Source: Hyparrhenia diplandra (Eukaryota > Streptophyta > Magnoliopsida > Poales > Poaceae). Taken from it: a stretch of 64,000 nucleotides of DNA. The notes beneath the pieces were generated by a model. The model was not told the origin of the DNA. It did not search any database and saw only the letters and a program-made list of their open reading frames with translations. The position numbers and the translations under genes are program-made. Positions 1 to 12,500 of this stretch are shown here, in pieces; within the stretch, counting starts at the first letter, position 1; each line of letters starts with the position of its first letter. The stretch is taken from assembly GCA_015847255.1 (NCBI GenBank), contig JADLZK010012646.1, positions 372,001 through 436,000 of the forward strand, given 5' to 3'.

Positions 1-38
1 TCAAGTCCGATCGGAGCCAACGAGGCCGAACCAAGCTG

Positions 39-3000
39 ATGGGTACATCGTATCCAAGCTTACCTCCTCCAACAAGGGGTGGCAAAATCAGTGGTTCTAC
101 CTCCATAATGATGGGAATGCGCTCCCCGCGTACACCGGGCGCGTTCTCAAACAGCGTCCGAACAAGTGGGCGGGGTCCCCCTCGGCGAGACCATTCTCGG
201 TTGGAAGGCACGGCAGGCGATTCTGCGGCTCCGTGCCAAGGAGGTGAACGCAGCGGCCATGGTTGCCGCCTTTCATCGGCGCCGGGTGTTGCCATTGATG
301 GCTCGCCCTTTGCTCATGAACCAGATGACCCCCTCGGCTGTTGGTCTTGAGGAGTCCCGGATGTCGCCTCTTACGCTTTCCACCCGATGGCGGCGGCGGG
401 AGGGTGAGAGGCGTTGGGGCCCAACACCCCGTCGAGATCCGGAGATCCCTATGCGCCCGGCCAGGGTACATTTTCTTGGTAAGTGCCGTTTTGGTTTCGG
501 TGCTCTTGCGTTGATTTGGCTTACGCCATAGCGGTTTTATTCTATCTTCTTGTAGGGTCGCTTGAACTACCACGACTCCCTCCGCTGTGCCCAATCGGAC
601 CGCGGCGCCCGGCGGCGAACGGCCGCTCGGAGCGAGCAGCAAAGAGCGGCATTGAAGAAGGAGGAGAAGAAGAAGAGGAGCGTGGCTCGCGCCAACCGCG
701 AGCCCGGCGGCCGGCGGGGCGGTCGCTGATACCTCGACCCCCGGGGAGGGCGAGGATGAGGGGACGGGTTCGCCGTGAACTTCGTCGGATGGCGACATAG
801 GGGCTCGGATGGACCCGAGCCACGGGTTTTACCTACTCGGGGCTTCGCTATGAGCCGAGGCCGGGCGTCAGGAGTTCTTTGGGACCCGGCGGCGCGGGAA
901 ACTCTTCCGCCGGGGGGCCTCGGGGACCGTTGGGTGGCAGGGGGGCAGGGGGACGGCCGCCCGAGTTCTTCCGGTAGGGTCCCCGGGCCCGCGATGGCTC
1001 GGGGATTGTACCCGATGTGGGCGCCTTGGCGTTACAAAGGCGGGCTTCGCCGGGAAGGGTAGTCGCCTCCGTCGCGGGTGCCTCGGCGCCGCGGTGTGTC
1101 GTCCGGGGTGAAGAGCGGTGACCCCCGCCCGAATCGGCCCTCGTGCGGGCGGTTGCCGTGGAGGAGGCGGCTCGTAGCGTTGAGTGCGGCGCCAGTCGCG
1201 ACCTTCTCGGCGCCTCGGCCCCGCCTAGGGAGTTCCTCGGGCTTCGTGAGTTTCTTTGTGTCTTCATAGTTTTGGCCTTTTTGTACCTTTTGATTTCCTT
1301 GGCGTGTTCTTGACTTCGAGGAGGCGAGGGGCCCCTTCTTTGACTCGCACCCCAAGAAGGCCACGAGGCGAGTGCGCAAGCCTCGGGTGGGGCCGAGCCG
1401 GGGTCGTCCCACCGGGACGTCGTCCCTCCTGCCTCGGATTCCCTCGTGGTGCTAGCCCCCCCGAGCCCCGAGGTGGGATCGGCCCGAGCACGGTCGGTCG
1501 AGGCTTCTCCCACCGAGGGGGTGCAAGCCTCCGGCGGCGATGGTGGGCCGTCCACCCTGGCCGATGGTGGTCGACCGGGAGGGCTCGGCCGGGCAGCGTG
1601 ACGCCCGACTCCGTGCCGGAGGCGGTTGGGTCCGTCGAAGGGACCCATGACATGGTTCCCCCTCCCGAGGGGCCACATCCCTTTGCTCGGGAATTCTCGC
1701 AGGAGGAGCTCTTCGAGGCGGCGGAGACAGGGAAGTCCCCACTTCCGCCGGCTTCCGTCGACCCGGGGGTCCAAGAGGCGTATAACCCGACTTCCACGGC
1801 TTTATGCGCTTGGGGCTGGGCCTTGTCGTCGCGGGTTCGTCGTCCTCGGCGATGGTGAGGGGGTGTGCCCGTGGTCGCCGGAAGGACCCCTGGACTTTTA
1901 TTGGTCGGGTTTCCCGAAGCCTGCGGGAGTTGCGGTGGGGAGATGCTCCCTCCCGAGCCGACCCGGGCCCAGGGGCGGATCCCGCTGACCTTGGGTGGAG
2001 TGCGGGGTCCCGGCTGCCGTTGTGATAGACGATCGTCGAGGTCTGGCGTGGAGGGTCCCACGAGCAGATCCGCCCGATGGGGTCGCCGATGGCTCGGCGA
2101 AGATCGGCGACACCATAGCCGGGCGTCTTCGAGGGCGATGCGGTGAGTGTCTTGGTTGTTATTTCTTGTTGTATTTGCTTGGTGTATGCATCGTAATCCG
2201 TGGTGCCCTTGCCGCGGAATCTCCGGCGCTTTGCGGGGAAAAGTCCAGCTCCATCGCGAATGTGTCTGGCTGGGACGCCCTCGGGCGACGAGGGGTGGCG
2301 ATCGAGGCCGGAGCGGGCGTCGGCTCACCGCTCGCCGGAGGAGGGAGTCCCCAGCGGGCGGACCACGGAGGCCGAGCTCATCGGGGCTAGGTCCCGAGGC
2401 CGCCCGGGGTGACAACGGAAATGGCTCGGATGAGCGGGGACTTCGGGGGACGCTCGGGGCGGTCCCTCCCGGGCCCCGGAGGAGGCCCACGGTGGCGGGG
2501 ACAGTTCGGGAGGAGGCGCGGAAGCGGCGGAGATGTGCGACGCCACGAACACCCATATCGGGGGAGCTGGTGTCCGGGGGCGAGTCCCTCGAGAAAGGAG
2601 AAGGAGCAGCTCCTCAGTCGCTCGCGGAGGAGCATGGCGTGATGCCGGGCCGCGGTGAAGTGCCAAGGTACGTCCTCTCCCTCGGTGAATCTTTCTGTCT
2701 TTTGATCTCCTCATCTTCTTGACTTGATTTTGGTGCTCGTCGTCGGGAGGCGGAGAAGGTCGGACCGAGGCCGTGAACACTGTGACCACGCTTGCCCAAG
2801 GGTGGAGCAAGAGCGTAAGTCATATCGGGAGCTGGAAGAAGCCCTGTCGGACTTTGTCCGCCGCTTTGGGGCGGACAACCTTGAGGTTGGCCTCGGCTCG
2901 CGGTCGCAGCGCCGTGGGCGGCTTCCTGGTCCGACCGAGCGCCGGGGCGGCATGCGGGACGTGCATGGCGTGATACTTTCGCACTTCGATGGAGCCCGGG

Positions 3001-3326
3001 TATTGGACGGCGTCGCGGTGGCTTCTTCCTTGGTTCGATGGCGAGGAAGCGGTTGACCCGGCAGAGGGATCTTCTTGGCGCGCCGCCAAGACTCGGGGCG
3101 ATGCGACCGTGGATGGTGCGCGACCGGTTGGCCTCCGTTTGAGGATGAGGGTGTGCCCTCCGTACTCCCCATAGAGTCAACCTATGAGGCGGATACGGAA
3201 ATGTTGGATGCCATCTCAGAGGTCACGCCCGGCGGGCCCGACACCACCCTCGGGAAGCCACCACGAGGATGTTGCCAGCGCCCGTTGCTTCCCGTCGTCG
3301 GTCGCAAGGCCCATGCTGCCCCTTGA
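39..3326 (+). pseudogene. Antisense ORF (aORF) of the Tat gypsy element, decayed, with intron-like junctions
   Basis: The plus strand, opposite to the element, encodes pieces resembling the grass 'putative gypsy type transposon' protein (Transposase_28 type). Bases 72-185 read WFYLHNDGNALPAYTGRV. Bases 210-370 read VNAAAMVAAFHRRRVLPLMA, then ESRMSPLTLST. A CTTG|GTAAGT donor at about 480 and a TGTAG|GG acceptor at about 555 suggest an intron. Past it lies a Lys/Glu-rich, probably coiled segment. Near 2830-2900 comes YRELEEALSDFVRRFGADNL, and near 3215 AISEVTPGGPDTT, both C-terminal blocks of that family as I remember it. The minus-strand ORFs here (up to 430 codons) are GC-rich shadows. Frames shift several times. 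The function of such antisense ORFs is unknown; they do not encode the element's own enzymes. Confidence 0.6.
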
Positions 3327-3840
3327 CTTCTCCTTGCACGAAAAGTTAAGTTTGTGAGAAGGTTGTACATAGCGACAATGCTGCCCGAGTGCGTGACCTC
3401 GGCAGTGCATCTATGATTTGTGTTGCGTTCCTCGGATTTTTTCGTCTATTGTGTGGCCGGGTCGCTTGCTTTTCTCCGCTCGCGAGATAGTGAACGCGGA
3501 TGCCTCACGGGGGCGTCCAAATGCGGGTGCCACTAGGGGCGGTCCGTGTGACTTCGGCTATCTCACTTTGGATTTTGTGCGTGGCGACCTTCGCAACCTA
3601 AGCGATTGATCCGAGTGTGCGCGAGGAGAACTTTTTTCTTTGAGAAAAAGTTTTGAAAAAAAGAAAGGGGGGGGGGGTCCCAGAGGGGGGTCCCCCATGT
3701 AGCCCCCAGGGAGTTTTAGTCTTTGTCTTTGGACAAGGCTAAGACTCCCTTAAGGTATGCACCGAGAAGCACTTTTTCGTAAAAGATGTAGATCTTTTAT
3801 TGAGCGAAAAAAACATAAGTGTTTGACTTCTAGTGCAGGA
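3327..3840. other. Non-coding spacer between aORF and pol of the gypsy element
   Basis: No open frame of interest. It holds an A-rich stretch, a run of 11 G at 3667-3677 and a small inverted GGGGGGTCCC-type repeat near 3677-3698. Tat elements usually have a purine/pyrimidine-rich spacer after pol, so this fits the element. No separate gene is seen. Confidence 0.5.
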
Positions 3841-6800
3841 TTAAGGGTAGAAGCGGCGTAGGCTGTTCTATGTTCCAAAGCGTTGGAGTAGACTTCGCCC
3901 TTCTCGTTCTTGACTTGTAGGTTCGGGCCTTAGTATTTCAGCAATGAAATAAGGCCCTTCCAGTGAGTGGCGTGAGCTTGTGGCGCCCTTTGTTGTCTGT
4001 CTTCGAGCTGATGCGGGGTCATTGACCGGAACTCCCGAGGTTTTAGTCGCTTGGCGTGATACTTGCGCCGGGGCTTGTTGGTATCTCGCCCGAATTCAAA
4101 GCGCGACGTCTCGGCTTCGTCCGTCGAGGTCGATGGAGTCTGCCTTGCCTCTTGGTTGCCTCGCTGCTCGTGTAGGCTCGCGGCCTCGGGGACCCGTATT
4201 CAATGTTACGTGGGTAAGATCGCCTCGGCCCCATAGACTAGAAAAAATGGGCTGAATCCCGTGGCTTGGCTTTTCGTCGTTCGGGCTCCATAGAACCGAT
4301 GTAAGTTCCTGGTACCATCTTTTCTGTCTTGGTTTAGCTGATTGAAGATCCTCGGCTTGAGTCCTTGTAGGATCATGCCGTTGGCACGCCTCCACCTGCC
4401 CGTTGGCCTTCGGGTGAGCTACGGCCGGGTGTTGACCCGGATGCCATAGTCGTCACAAAAGTCGGGGAATTTCTTCCCCACGAAGTTGGTTCCGATTGTC
4501 CGTGATGATGGAGTTCGGGACTCCAAAGCGGGAAATGATATTCGTAAAGAATTTCACCGTTTCCTCCGTGCGAGGGTTCACCACGGCTCGGGCTTCGATC
4601 CACTTGGAGAACTTGTCGATGGCGACTAGGACATCAGTGTGTCCTCCTAGCGCCCTCTTCAAGGGACCGATCATGTCGAGCCCCCATAGAGTGAATGGCC
4701 GGTCGGAGGTATGGTGCAGGCTTGTGTTTGGGAGATGCGTCTGTAGCGCGTAGAATTGGCACTCCTTGCGGGGTGCACGACTTGATTCGCGTCTCGCACC
4801 GCCGAGGGCCGCGAGAAGCCTTGCTCGAAGACTTTGGAGACCCGAGTCCTCGGGCGGCATGATGGCCACACTCCCCTCGGTGGGTGTCTTCGAGCAATTC
4901 TTTGCCTTCGGTAGGGTATGCACCGCATGTATACTCGAGGCTCCTCTCTTAATAGAGCTCTTTTTTTGTCTCCAATCGGCGCGAAGGATTTTGCCCTTCG
5001 GACCAACCGGCAAGCCTCGGTCTTACCCTCGGGTAGCTCTCCCCGAATGAGGTACTCCAATAGGGGGCTCCCTCAATCGGGGTCTTGGTCAATCGCCATG
5101 GCTTCAAGCGCGGCTTGTCTGTCTTTGTCTTCGTGAGCCCAGGGTGTTTCGAAGGAATGTACTTAACCGAGGGTTCGTTGAGGTCTCGGGTGAGGACGTT
5201 CGGGAACGGTACCGGGTTATTCTGCGACCTTGGCGGGTTCGTCCGCGGCCGTTTGCCTTGGTGTGTGCTTGTGCTCAAGCGGTGGAACTTTTCCTCCGGT
5301 TTGCGTACTTCGGCAATATGCCTCCATCTTGGGGTCGTGGCACGCCGAGGCCTTTATGACTTGATCAATGACCCGATTCGCGAATCCCCCTGGTTTCCGG
5401 TCGCCAGTTCGAGGTCCGCCCAGCGATCGGAGACCGTTGACCGGCGCCTCGTATTCTGCGACATTGTTGGAGGTAGGGAAATGCAACCGGATGGCGTACC
5501 TTTGTGTGCATCCCGAGGGGTGAGATAAAGAGCAAACCGGCTCGCACCGCCTTCATCATGGATCCGTCAAAGTACATGGTCAGTACTCGGCCTGGATGGG
5601 CTCGGGGAAGCTGCGTGTCAGATCCACTCGGCCACGAAGTCGGCCGGGACTTGAGACTTGATCGCCTGCGAGGGGCGGGAATGATATAGTTTCGCCCATA
5701 AGTTCCGCCGCCCACTTCGCCACTCTTCCGTGGCCTCTCGGTTCTGGAGAATTTCCCGGGGGGAGCGAGGATACCACGGCAAGCGGGTGTGCGAGGAAGT
5801 AGTGAAGTTTCCTTCGCGTCGACGATGGCGTCTGGCCCTACGCATCCGCGCAGTATCGAGTCTTTGTGTCGGAAAGCACTTCACCGATGAAGTATACGGG
5901 ACGTTGAGCTGGCAACATGTGCCCCTCTTCCCGACGGCTCAACTACAACAACCGCGCCTGACCACGGTAGTGGGTGACGTATAAAAGCGAGGGTTTCTCG
6001 GATTTGGTGGCACCGGGACCGGTGGGCTCGTCGGGGAGTTTCTTGAGGTTGCCGGGGGGCTTCCTCGGCCTCGGGGGTCTAGGCAAAGCGCTCGGACTTG
6101 CGAAGGAGCCGATAGGGGGTAGGCCCATTTCCCGAGGTGTGAGATGAACACCTTAATGAAGCCGGGCAGCCCATGACCTTCCCGAACTCCCTTGAGATCT
6201 TGGATTGGACCTATCTTGGTGATTGCATCAACCTTGGTTGGGTTTGCCTCGATGCCTCGTTGTGAGACGATGAAGCCCAGCAACATCCCTCTGGGGACCC
6301 GAACACGCATTTTTCGGGATTGAGCTTGACTCCCTTCTTGTTTAGGCACTTTCGAAGGTTTCCCGAGGTCACCCACGAGGTTTGCGGTTTTCTTGGACTT
6401 GACCACTATATCGTCGACATAGGCTTCCACGGTCCTCCCGATGAGTTCCCGAAGATGATTTGCATGCACCGCTGGTATGTTGCCCGGCGTTCCTCAACCC
6501 GAAGGGCATTGTGAGGTAGCAATACATCCTGAAGGGGTTATGAATGAAGTCGAGCTGGTCGGACTCTTTCATTTTGATTTGATGGTAACCGGAATATGCG
6601 TCGAGAAAGGACAAAGTTTCGCACCGGTGATTGGAGTCGACAATTTGGTCGATTCGAGGCAAAGGAAAGGGAACTTTCGGACATGCTCTGTTGAGACTAG
6701 TGTAGTCCACACACATCCTCCATTTCCCATTCTTTTTCTCTACTAATACGAGGATTAGCCAACCACTCGGGGTGGAATACTTCTTTTATGAATCAGGCCT

Positions 6801-7712
6801 CCGGTAGCTTGTGGATCTCCTCGCCGATGATCTTCCGCTTGGCGTTATCGAAGCGGGCGCAAGCGCTGCATGACGGCCTTGAGCACGGCCGGATGTCTAG
6901 GGAGTCTTTCGGCAACATCCCCCGGTATGCGGCATGTCCGGTCCCCATGCAAACGTCTTGGCGTTCGCACGGAGGAGTCGGCGAGCACCTTTTCCCGGAT
7001 CGGATCGCGGCTCGAGCTTATGGTGCGGCTTCTCCTTCGGTTGTTTGGGATCAAGCGGGATCTTCTTGGTGCCCGAGGAGGCTCGAAGCTCCGGTAGCGG
7101 CGCTGGCCTCGTGCTCGATCGTGATTTCGTCAAAGCTCTTCTTTGCATCGGCAATGAGTGCCGGCAATGGCGGCGCCTCGGCGTATTCCGCTCTCCACGT
7201 CGCACTCGTATGCATGAGGGTGTGAAGGGCGATCATGATGACACCCTTTGGTCCTGGCATCTTGAGCTTGAGGTAGGTATAGTTCGGGACAGCCATGAAT
7301 TTGGCATAGCAAGGCCGCCTGGAGGAGTGCGTGGTAGGTACCCGGACAGGGATCTCAAAGGTGAGGGTCTCTTGCCGGAAGTTGGAGGGGTCCCTGAAGC
7401 AAACCGGCGAGTCAATCTGCCCGAGGGGCTTCGGCTACTTGTTGGGGACAATGCCGTTGAATGCCGGCCTCCTAGGCGGATCTTGGACTTGTCCACCCAG
7501 GAGGGAGGTCGGCGTCTCCTCGTAGATGAGGTTGAGGCTGCTCCCTCCGTCCATGAGGACTTTGGTGAGCCGGGTGTTGGCAATGATGGGATCCACCACG
7601 GTGGATAAGCCCCGGGTTCGGAATGTGCCGAGGGTGGTCCGACCGGGTCGAAGGTGATGGGCTGATCCGACCACTTGTGCGGCTTCGGGATCGCCGGCTC
7701 AGTCGCATACAC
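3841..7712 (-). pseudogene. gypsy pol: protease, reverse transcriptase, RNase H, integrase (frameshifted)
   Basis: Read right to left. The aspartic protease active site LMDGGSSLNLIYEE lies at about 7520-7560. Reverse transcriptase covers about 6780-6130, with VDYTSLNRACPK, PLPRIDQIVD, DAYSGYHQI, MPFGLRNAG and the catalytic YVDD at 6410-6421, followed by the thumb. RNase H starts at about 5590 with MYFDGS. Integrase covers about 5000-4450, with DMIGPL, VAIDKFSKWIEA and IITDN. The C-terminal tail NAWNIEQ ends in a TAA at 3841-3843. These enzymes would copy the element RNA into DNA and insert it. Frame changes occur in nearly every domain, for example just after YVDD, so no full polyprotein is possible as written. 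Domain order and motifs make the family assignment firm; exact boundaries are approximate. Confidence 0.85.
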
Positions 7713-8269
7713 CTCTCATCGCTCCTTCTTGTGTTGCCGTACCGACATGTTCTTTGGTGTTCCCGCCGAAGATCATGAAGCAGTTGTTCACCTTCGAAAC
7801 CCTTGTTGCCCTTGGCACTACCCTCGCGCGCTCCTTCCTCTTCCTCTTCGGGAATGGCCTTGAGTTTGGCGAAGTGCTTGCGCACCGCTTTTGCATTCCT
7901 CGAGGGTGTGCTTGACCGGGTAGGCGTGATTCTGGCATGGCTTCTTAAGCATCTTTGTCGAAGGTCTCTTGTGATGGGGGCCGGGGCCCCTTGCGGTCGA
8001 CCGCAGCCTACCATGTCCTCATCATCGGCGTTGAGGGCTTGGCCCTTGCCTTTGCGGCTCTTGTCCTTCTTCTTCTTTTTCTTGTTCTCCCGAGGCAGGG
8101 AACCCCTCGGGCTCCTCCTCCTCCTGCGCTTTCCTTTGCCCGAGCCCCGATTGAACAGCCCCGACGGCCTCCTCTCCGCTAGCGAACTTGGTGGCGATGT
8201 CCATGAGCTTCGTTCACCTCGGTTGGAGTCCAGTGGCCCCGGCTTCTTCACGAGATCTCGGCAAGTGGT
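7713..8269 (-). pseudogene. gypsy gag, 3' part (downstream of the copia insertion)
   Basis: This is the C-terminal gag and linker, very rich in Lys, Arg and Glu (ELMDIATKFASGEEAVGAI-like text near 8200-8140, then runs of Lys/Glu). A degenerate CCHC-like area follows near 7930-7880 (HAYPVKHTLEEC in a composite of frames). It joins the gag half at 16142-18060 once the copia element and one copy of its GTGGT target duplication are removed. Gag would form the virus-like particle. Several 1-nt frame changes are visible. Confidence 0.65.
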
Positions 8270-9524
8270 TGAAGGAATATGGGATCGCTACGCCAGCCAG
8301 AAAATGAAAATTTTCTACCCATAAACCAAGGATCTTGCTAGTTATAGATCACGGGATTACCACTAGACGCCGCGAGTGCAGCGGAAGCGTCGACCCTCGA
8401 CGATGTATGCGGCGTCGCGGCGGTTGTGTCACGATTGCGTGATCGCCCGTCACGTCCGGGTCCGTCCTCCTCATGCGGTTCGTCCTTGTGCTCGGATCAA
8501 AGCACCTCCGAGGTATCCCACACGTATAGGGAGGAAGCGTGCGCCTCCGGACTGCTAGGTCCATGAGATGCAGAGGCAAGGGCGGGGCGGGTCGCCAAAG
8601 TGGCGTGGCTTAGATTAGGTCACGCCCCGCGCCCACCTCTCATATATATAGGCGTCGCTAGCAGGGCAGGGCTCCCGAGCTGAGGCCCATTAGTAACCTA
8701 AGCCTCGCCTAATTGGATCAAATCCGACAGGGCCTTCTTCCCCAGCGTGCGACCTATGGGCTCACGCACACAGCAGACATGGCCCGAGTACACCTACTCG
8801 GCCAATAGTTGACGACCGCCTCTAACAAGACGTGCCAACTCCCATGTGTACGCAATGATCATATCGACGAACCACCACAAACCATATACTCGTCATTCCC
8901 TTGCCACACGATATTTGGTCCACCTCGTGGGTTAACACTTAACCCAAGAACGGCCATGCATTTCTTGATCCAATCAATCGAGTGGTCAGTTATATCTCTC
9001 TCATGGAGAGGGGCAATTCCATCTTGATTGACTATGTCTCACGCGGCATGTTTCCCGACAAACCCGAAGACCACCTTTATAGCTACCCAATTACGGAGTA
9101 ACGTTTGATAGTCCCTAAGTAGGTCGTTTCACATCTTGAGTACATACGACAATCACAAGTCTAAGGACATAACGTACATGATGTATAAAGAGATAATAAT
9201 AACATCTCATGTCGGGTCAATCCAGCCCCATGTCATACATGTGCCCACACTATTAGTTTGACATCTCCATGTCTATGACTTGTGAAACATAGTCATCAAC
9301 TATCGTGTCTTTGATCTAATATTCATGTGTGTTCTCACATGAACTCCGATCGAGGACAATTATTGAATAACCAAACAAGTAAAAGAGTTTCACAAACAAT
9401 TCACAAAATTGTTGATCAATACAAGTTGTCTTTAATGGATATTCATGAACACATAATATATCATGGATACATATGAAGGAATACAAATCATCTTTATGAT
9501 TAGCTCTAGGGCATATTCCCAACA
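8270..9524 (-). repeat. 3' LTR of the Angela-like copia
   Basis: 1255 bp, matching 14869-16136. The half away from the internal domain (about 8290-9060) differs from its partner by many 1-3-nt insertions and deletions, while the half next to the internal domain (about 9060-9524) is almost identical. The TATA-like CATATATATAGG is also present here near 8640-8652. Confidence 0.93.
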
Positions 9525-9537
9525 ATCTCCCACTTGC
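9525..9537 (-). other. Polypurine tract of the Angela-like copia
   Basis: Directly beside the 3' LTR the minus strand reads GCAAGTGGGAGAT followed by TGTTGGG. AGTGGGAGAT is the usual plus-strand DNA primer of this copia group. Confidence 0.75.
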
Positions 9538-9544
9538 ACTAGAG

Positions 9545-12500
9545 TTAATCTTTAAGATATCTAATACCCATATCTCTCTTGTGTGCCTCATGCTTAGGCT
9601 GTGGAGGAGCCTTTGTCAAAGGATCTGCAACATTCAAATCCGTATGTATCTTGCATATCTTGATTTCACCACGTTTGATGAACTCTCGAATGAGGTGAAA
9701 TTTCCGCAGTACGTGTTTGTTCTTATGGTGATCTCTCGGCTCCTTAGCACGTGCAATCAGCGCCACTATTGTCACAATGAAGGTTCAATGGGCGCTTGCA
9801 TTTGGAAACACACCAAGTTCAATGAGGAACTTCCTCATCCAAACACCTTCCTTTGCAGCCTTTCAGAAGCTCGCAATGTAGTCGACTTCCATTTGTAGAA
9901 TCGGTCACCGTCTCCCGCTTGGAACTTTTCCAACTAACGGCCACCACCATTTATTGTGAACAAATATCCCGATTGAGATTGTGAATCATGTCGGCTTTGG
10001 AAGCTAGCATCGGTGTAACAATTTACAACGAGCTCCTCCTCACCTCCATAGATTAGGAACATATCTTTAGTCCTTCTTAAGTACTTAAGAATATTTTTAA
10101 CAAGTGTCCAGTGACTCTCACCCGGATCAGCTTGGTACCGCCGCAATACTTAGAGCATATGAGATATTCGGGCGTGTACATATCATGGCATACATGATGG
10201 AACCAACTGCCGAGGCGTATGGAACCTTACTCATGCGCTCGCTCATCGCCGATCGAAGCGACGCCGCTTCTTGCTAAAACGCATACCATGTGACATAGGC
10301 GGGGAACCCTTTCTTGGACTGTTCCATGTTGAACCGTTTCAACACCTTGTCAATGTACGTGTCTTGGCATAATCCTATTAGCCTCTTTGATCTATCTCTA
10401 TAGATCTTTATGCCTAAAATATATGATGCTTCTCCCAAATCCTTCATAGAAAATATATTATTCAAAGTGAAGTCTTCACGGATTGCAACATTGGAATGTC
10501 ATTCCCAATCAATAGTATGTCATCTACATACAAGATTAGAAACACAACAGCGCTCCCCACTTTCCTTCTTGTATACACAAGGTTCTTTCTTCATTCGACG
10601 AAAAAGCCAAGAGCTTTGACCTCTTCATCAAAATGAATGTTCCAACTCCGAGATGCTTGCTTCAACCCATAAATGGATTTCTTAAGCTTGCATATTTTTC
10701 TAGCATTCTTAGGATCAACAAAACCTTCAGTTTGTATCATATACACGTCCTCTTCCAAATTTCCATTTAGAAAGGCTGTTTTAACATCCATACGCCATAT
10801 CTCATAATCGAAATGAGCAAAAGAATTGCTAGAATGATCCGGATAGATTTAAGCATCGCTATCGGCGAGAATGTCTCGTCGTAGTCAACTCCTTGAACCT
10901 GCCGAAAACCCTTTGCGACAAGTCGTGCTTTATAGGCGTGAACATTTCCGTCCATATCTCTTTTCTTTTATAGATCCATTTGCACTCAATGGGTCTAACC
11001 CCATCGGCCCGGGTCAACCAAGTTCCAAACTTGATTGGCTCCCATGGAATCTATCTCGGATCTCATGGCACTTTGCCATTTCTCGAATCTGGGTCCATCA
11101 TAGCTTCCGTGATATGTCATAGGTTCGTCATCGTCTAACAATAACACATCCCCATGCAACTCACGGAGTCTAGGCGATCTTCGTGGTAGTGGCGGTGTTA
11201 CCTTTGCCACAGGTATCTCAACTTGTTCGCTACACTAGCATCACTCGTAGAGTCTTGACCTATTGGCTCATCCTGAACTTCTTCAAGATACACCCTTTGT
11301 CCACTCTTGTCTCTTTTGAGAAACTCTTTCTCTAAGAAAACACCGTTTGAGCAACAAACACTTTGCCCTCGATCGGTTGTAAAAGTAATACCCCAAAGTT
11401 TCCTTTGGGTATCCCACCTAAAAAAACACTTGTCCGACTTGGGTGTTAGTTTATCGATTGAAGTCGTTTGACATAAACTTCACAACCCCAAATCTTTAGA
11501 AAAGACAAACTGGGACTCTTACCAGTCCACATCTCATATGGTGTCTTAACTACGGACTTAGATGGCACCCTATTTAATGTGAAAGCGGTTGTTTCTAGAG
11601 CGTATCCCCAAAACGATAAAGGTAGGTCCGACTGGCTCATCATAGACCGAACCATGTCCAACAAAGTCCGATTACGTCGCTCAGACACACCGTTTCTCTG
11701 AGGTGTTCTAGGCGGCGTAGGCGTGGAACAATTCGCAACTCTTTAGATGATTGCTAAATTCGTGACTCAAATATTCGCCTCCACGATCAGATCGCAAGGC
11801 CTTGATTTTCTTGCCACGTTGATTCTCTACTTCATTCTGAAACTCTTTGAACTTTTCAAAAGTCTCAGACTTATGCTTCATTAAGTAGACATAGCCATAT
11901 CTACTAAAATCATCAGTGAAAGTAATGAAGTATTGGAATCCGCCTCTAGCTGTCGTACTCATTGGTCCGCATACATCAGTATGTACAAGTTCCAACAAGT
12001 CTGCTGCCCTCTCAGGAAAACCTGTGAAAGGGACCTTGGTCATTTTGCCTAGAAGGCAAGCCTCACATGTCTCGTATGATTCAAAATCAAACGAAGTTAG
12101 AAGCCCATCAGAATGGAGCCTCTTCATGCGATTTTCACTTATATGACCCAAACGACAATGCCACATATAGGTAGGACTTAACTCATTAAGCCGAGGCCTT
12201 TTAGCAGTTATATTACAGACAGGTGCATCATCAAGATTTAAAATAAATAACCCATTCACAATGGATGCAGAAGCCACAAACATGCCATCTTTAGAGATTA
12301 CACAACCATTGTTTTCACTCTTAAAAGAATAACCATCCTTCATCAAACATGAAGGTGACACAATGTTTTGACTTAAGCTAGGAACAAAATAACAATTATT
12401 CAATTCCAAAATAAATCCTGACGGGAGGTGGAGTTGCATCGTCCCGACGCTCAGAGCAGCAACTCTTGCATTATTGCCCACGCGAAGTCAACTTCTCCCT

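Noticed and set aside
1264..2556. 430-codon minus ORF and several other long minus ORFs at 97-3180
   Set aside because: No recognisable domain. They are GC-rich frame shadows opposite the antisense ORF, whose plus-strand text shows family motifs.
3661..3700. Polypurine tract and 3' LTR start of the gypsy element near the G run
   Set aside because: No TGTCGGGGACC sequence follows; the antisense ORF does. The 3' LTR must lie outside the window.
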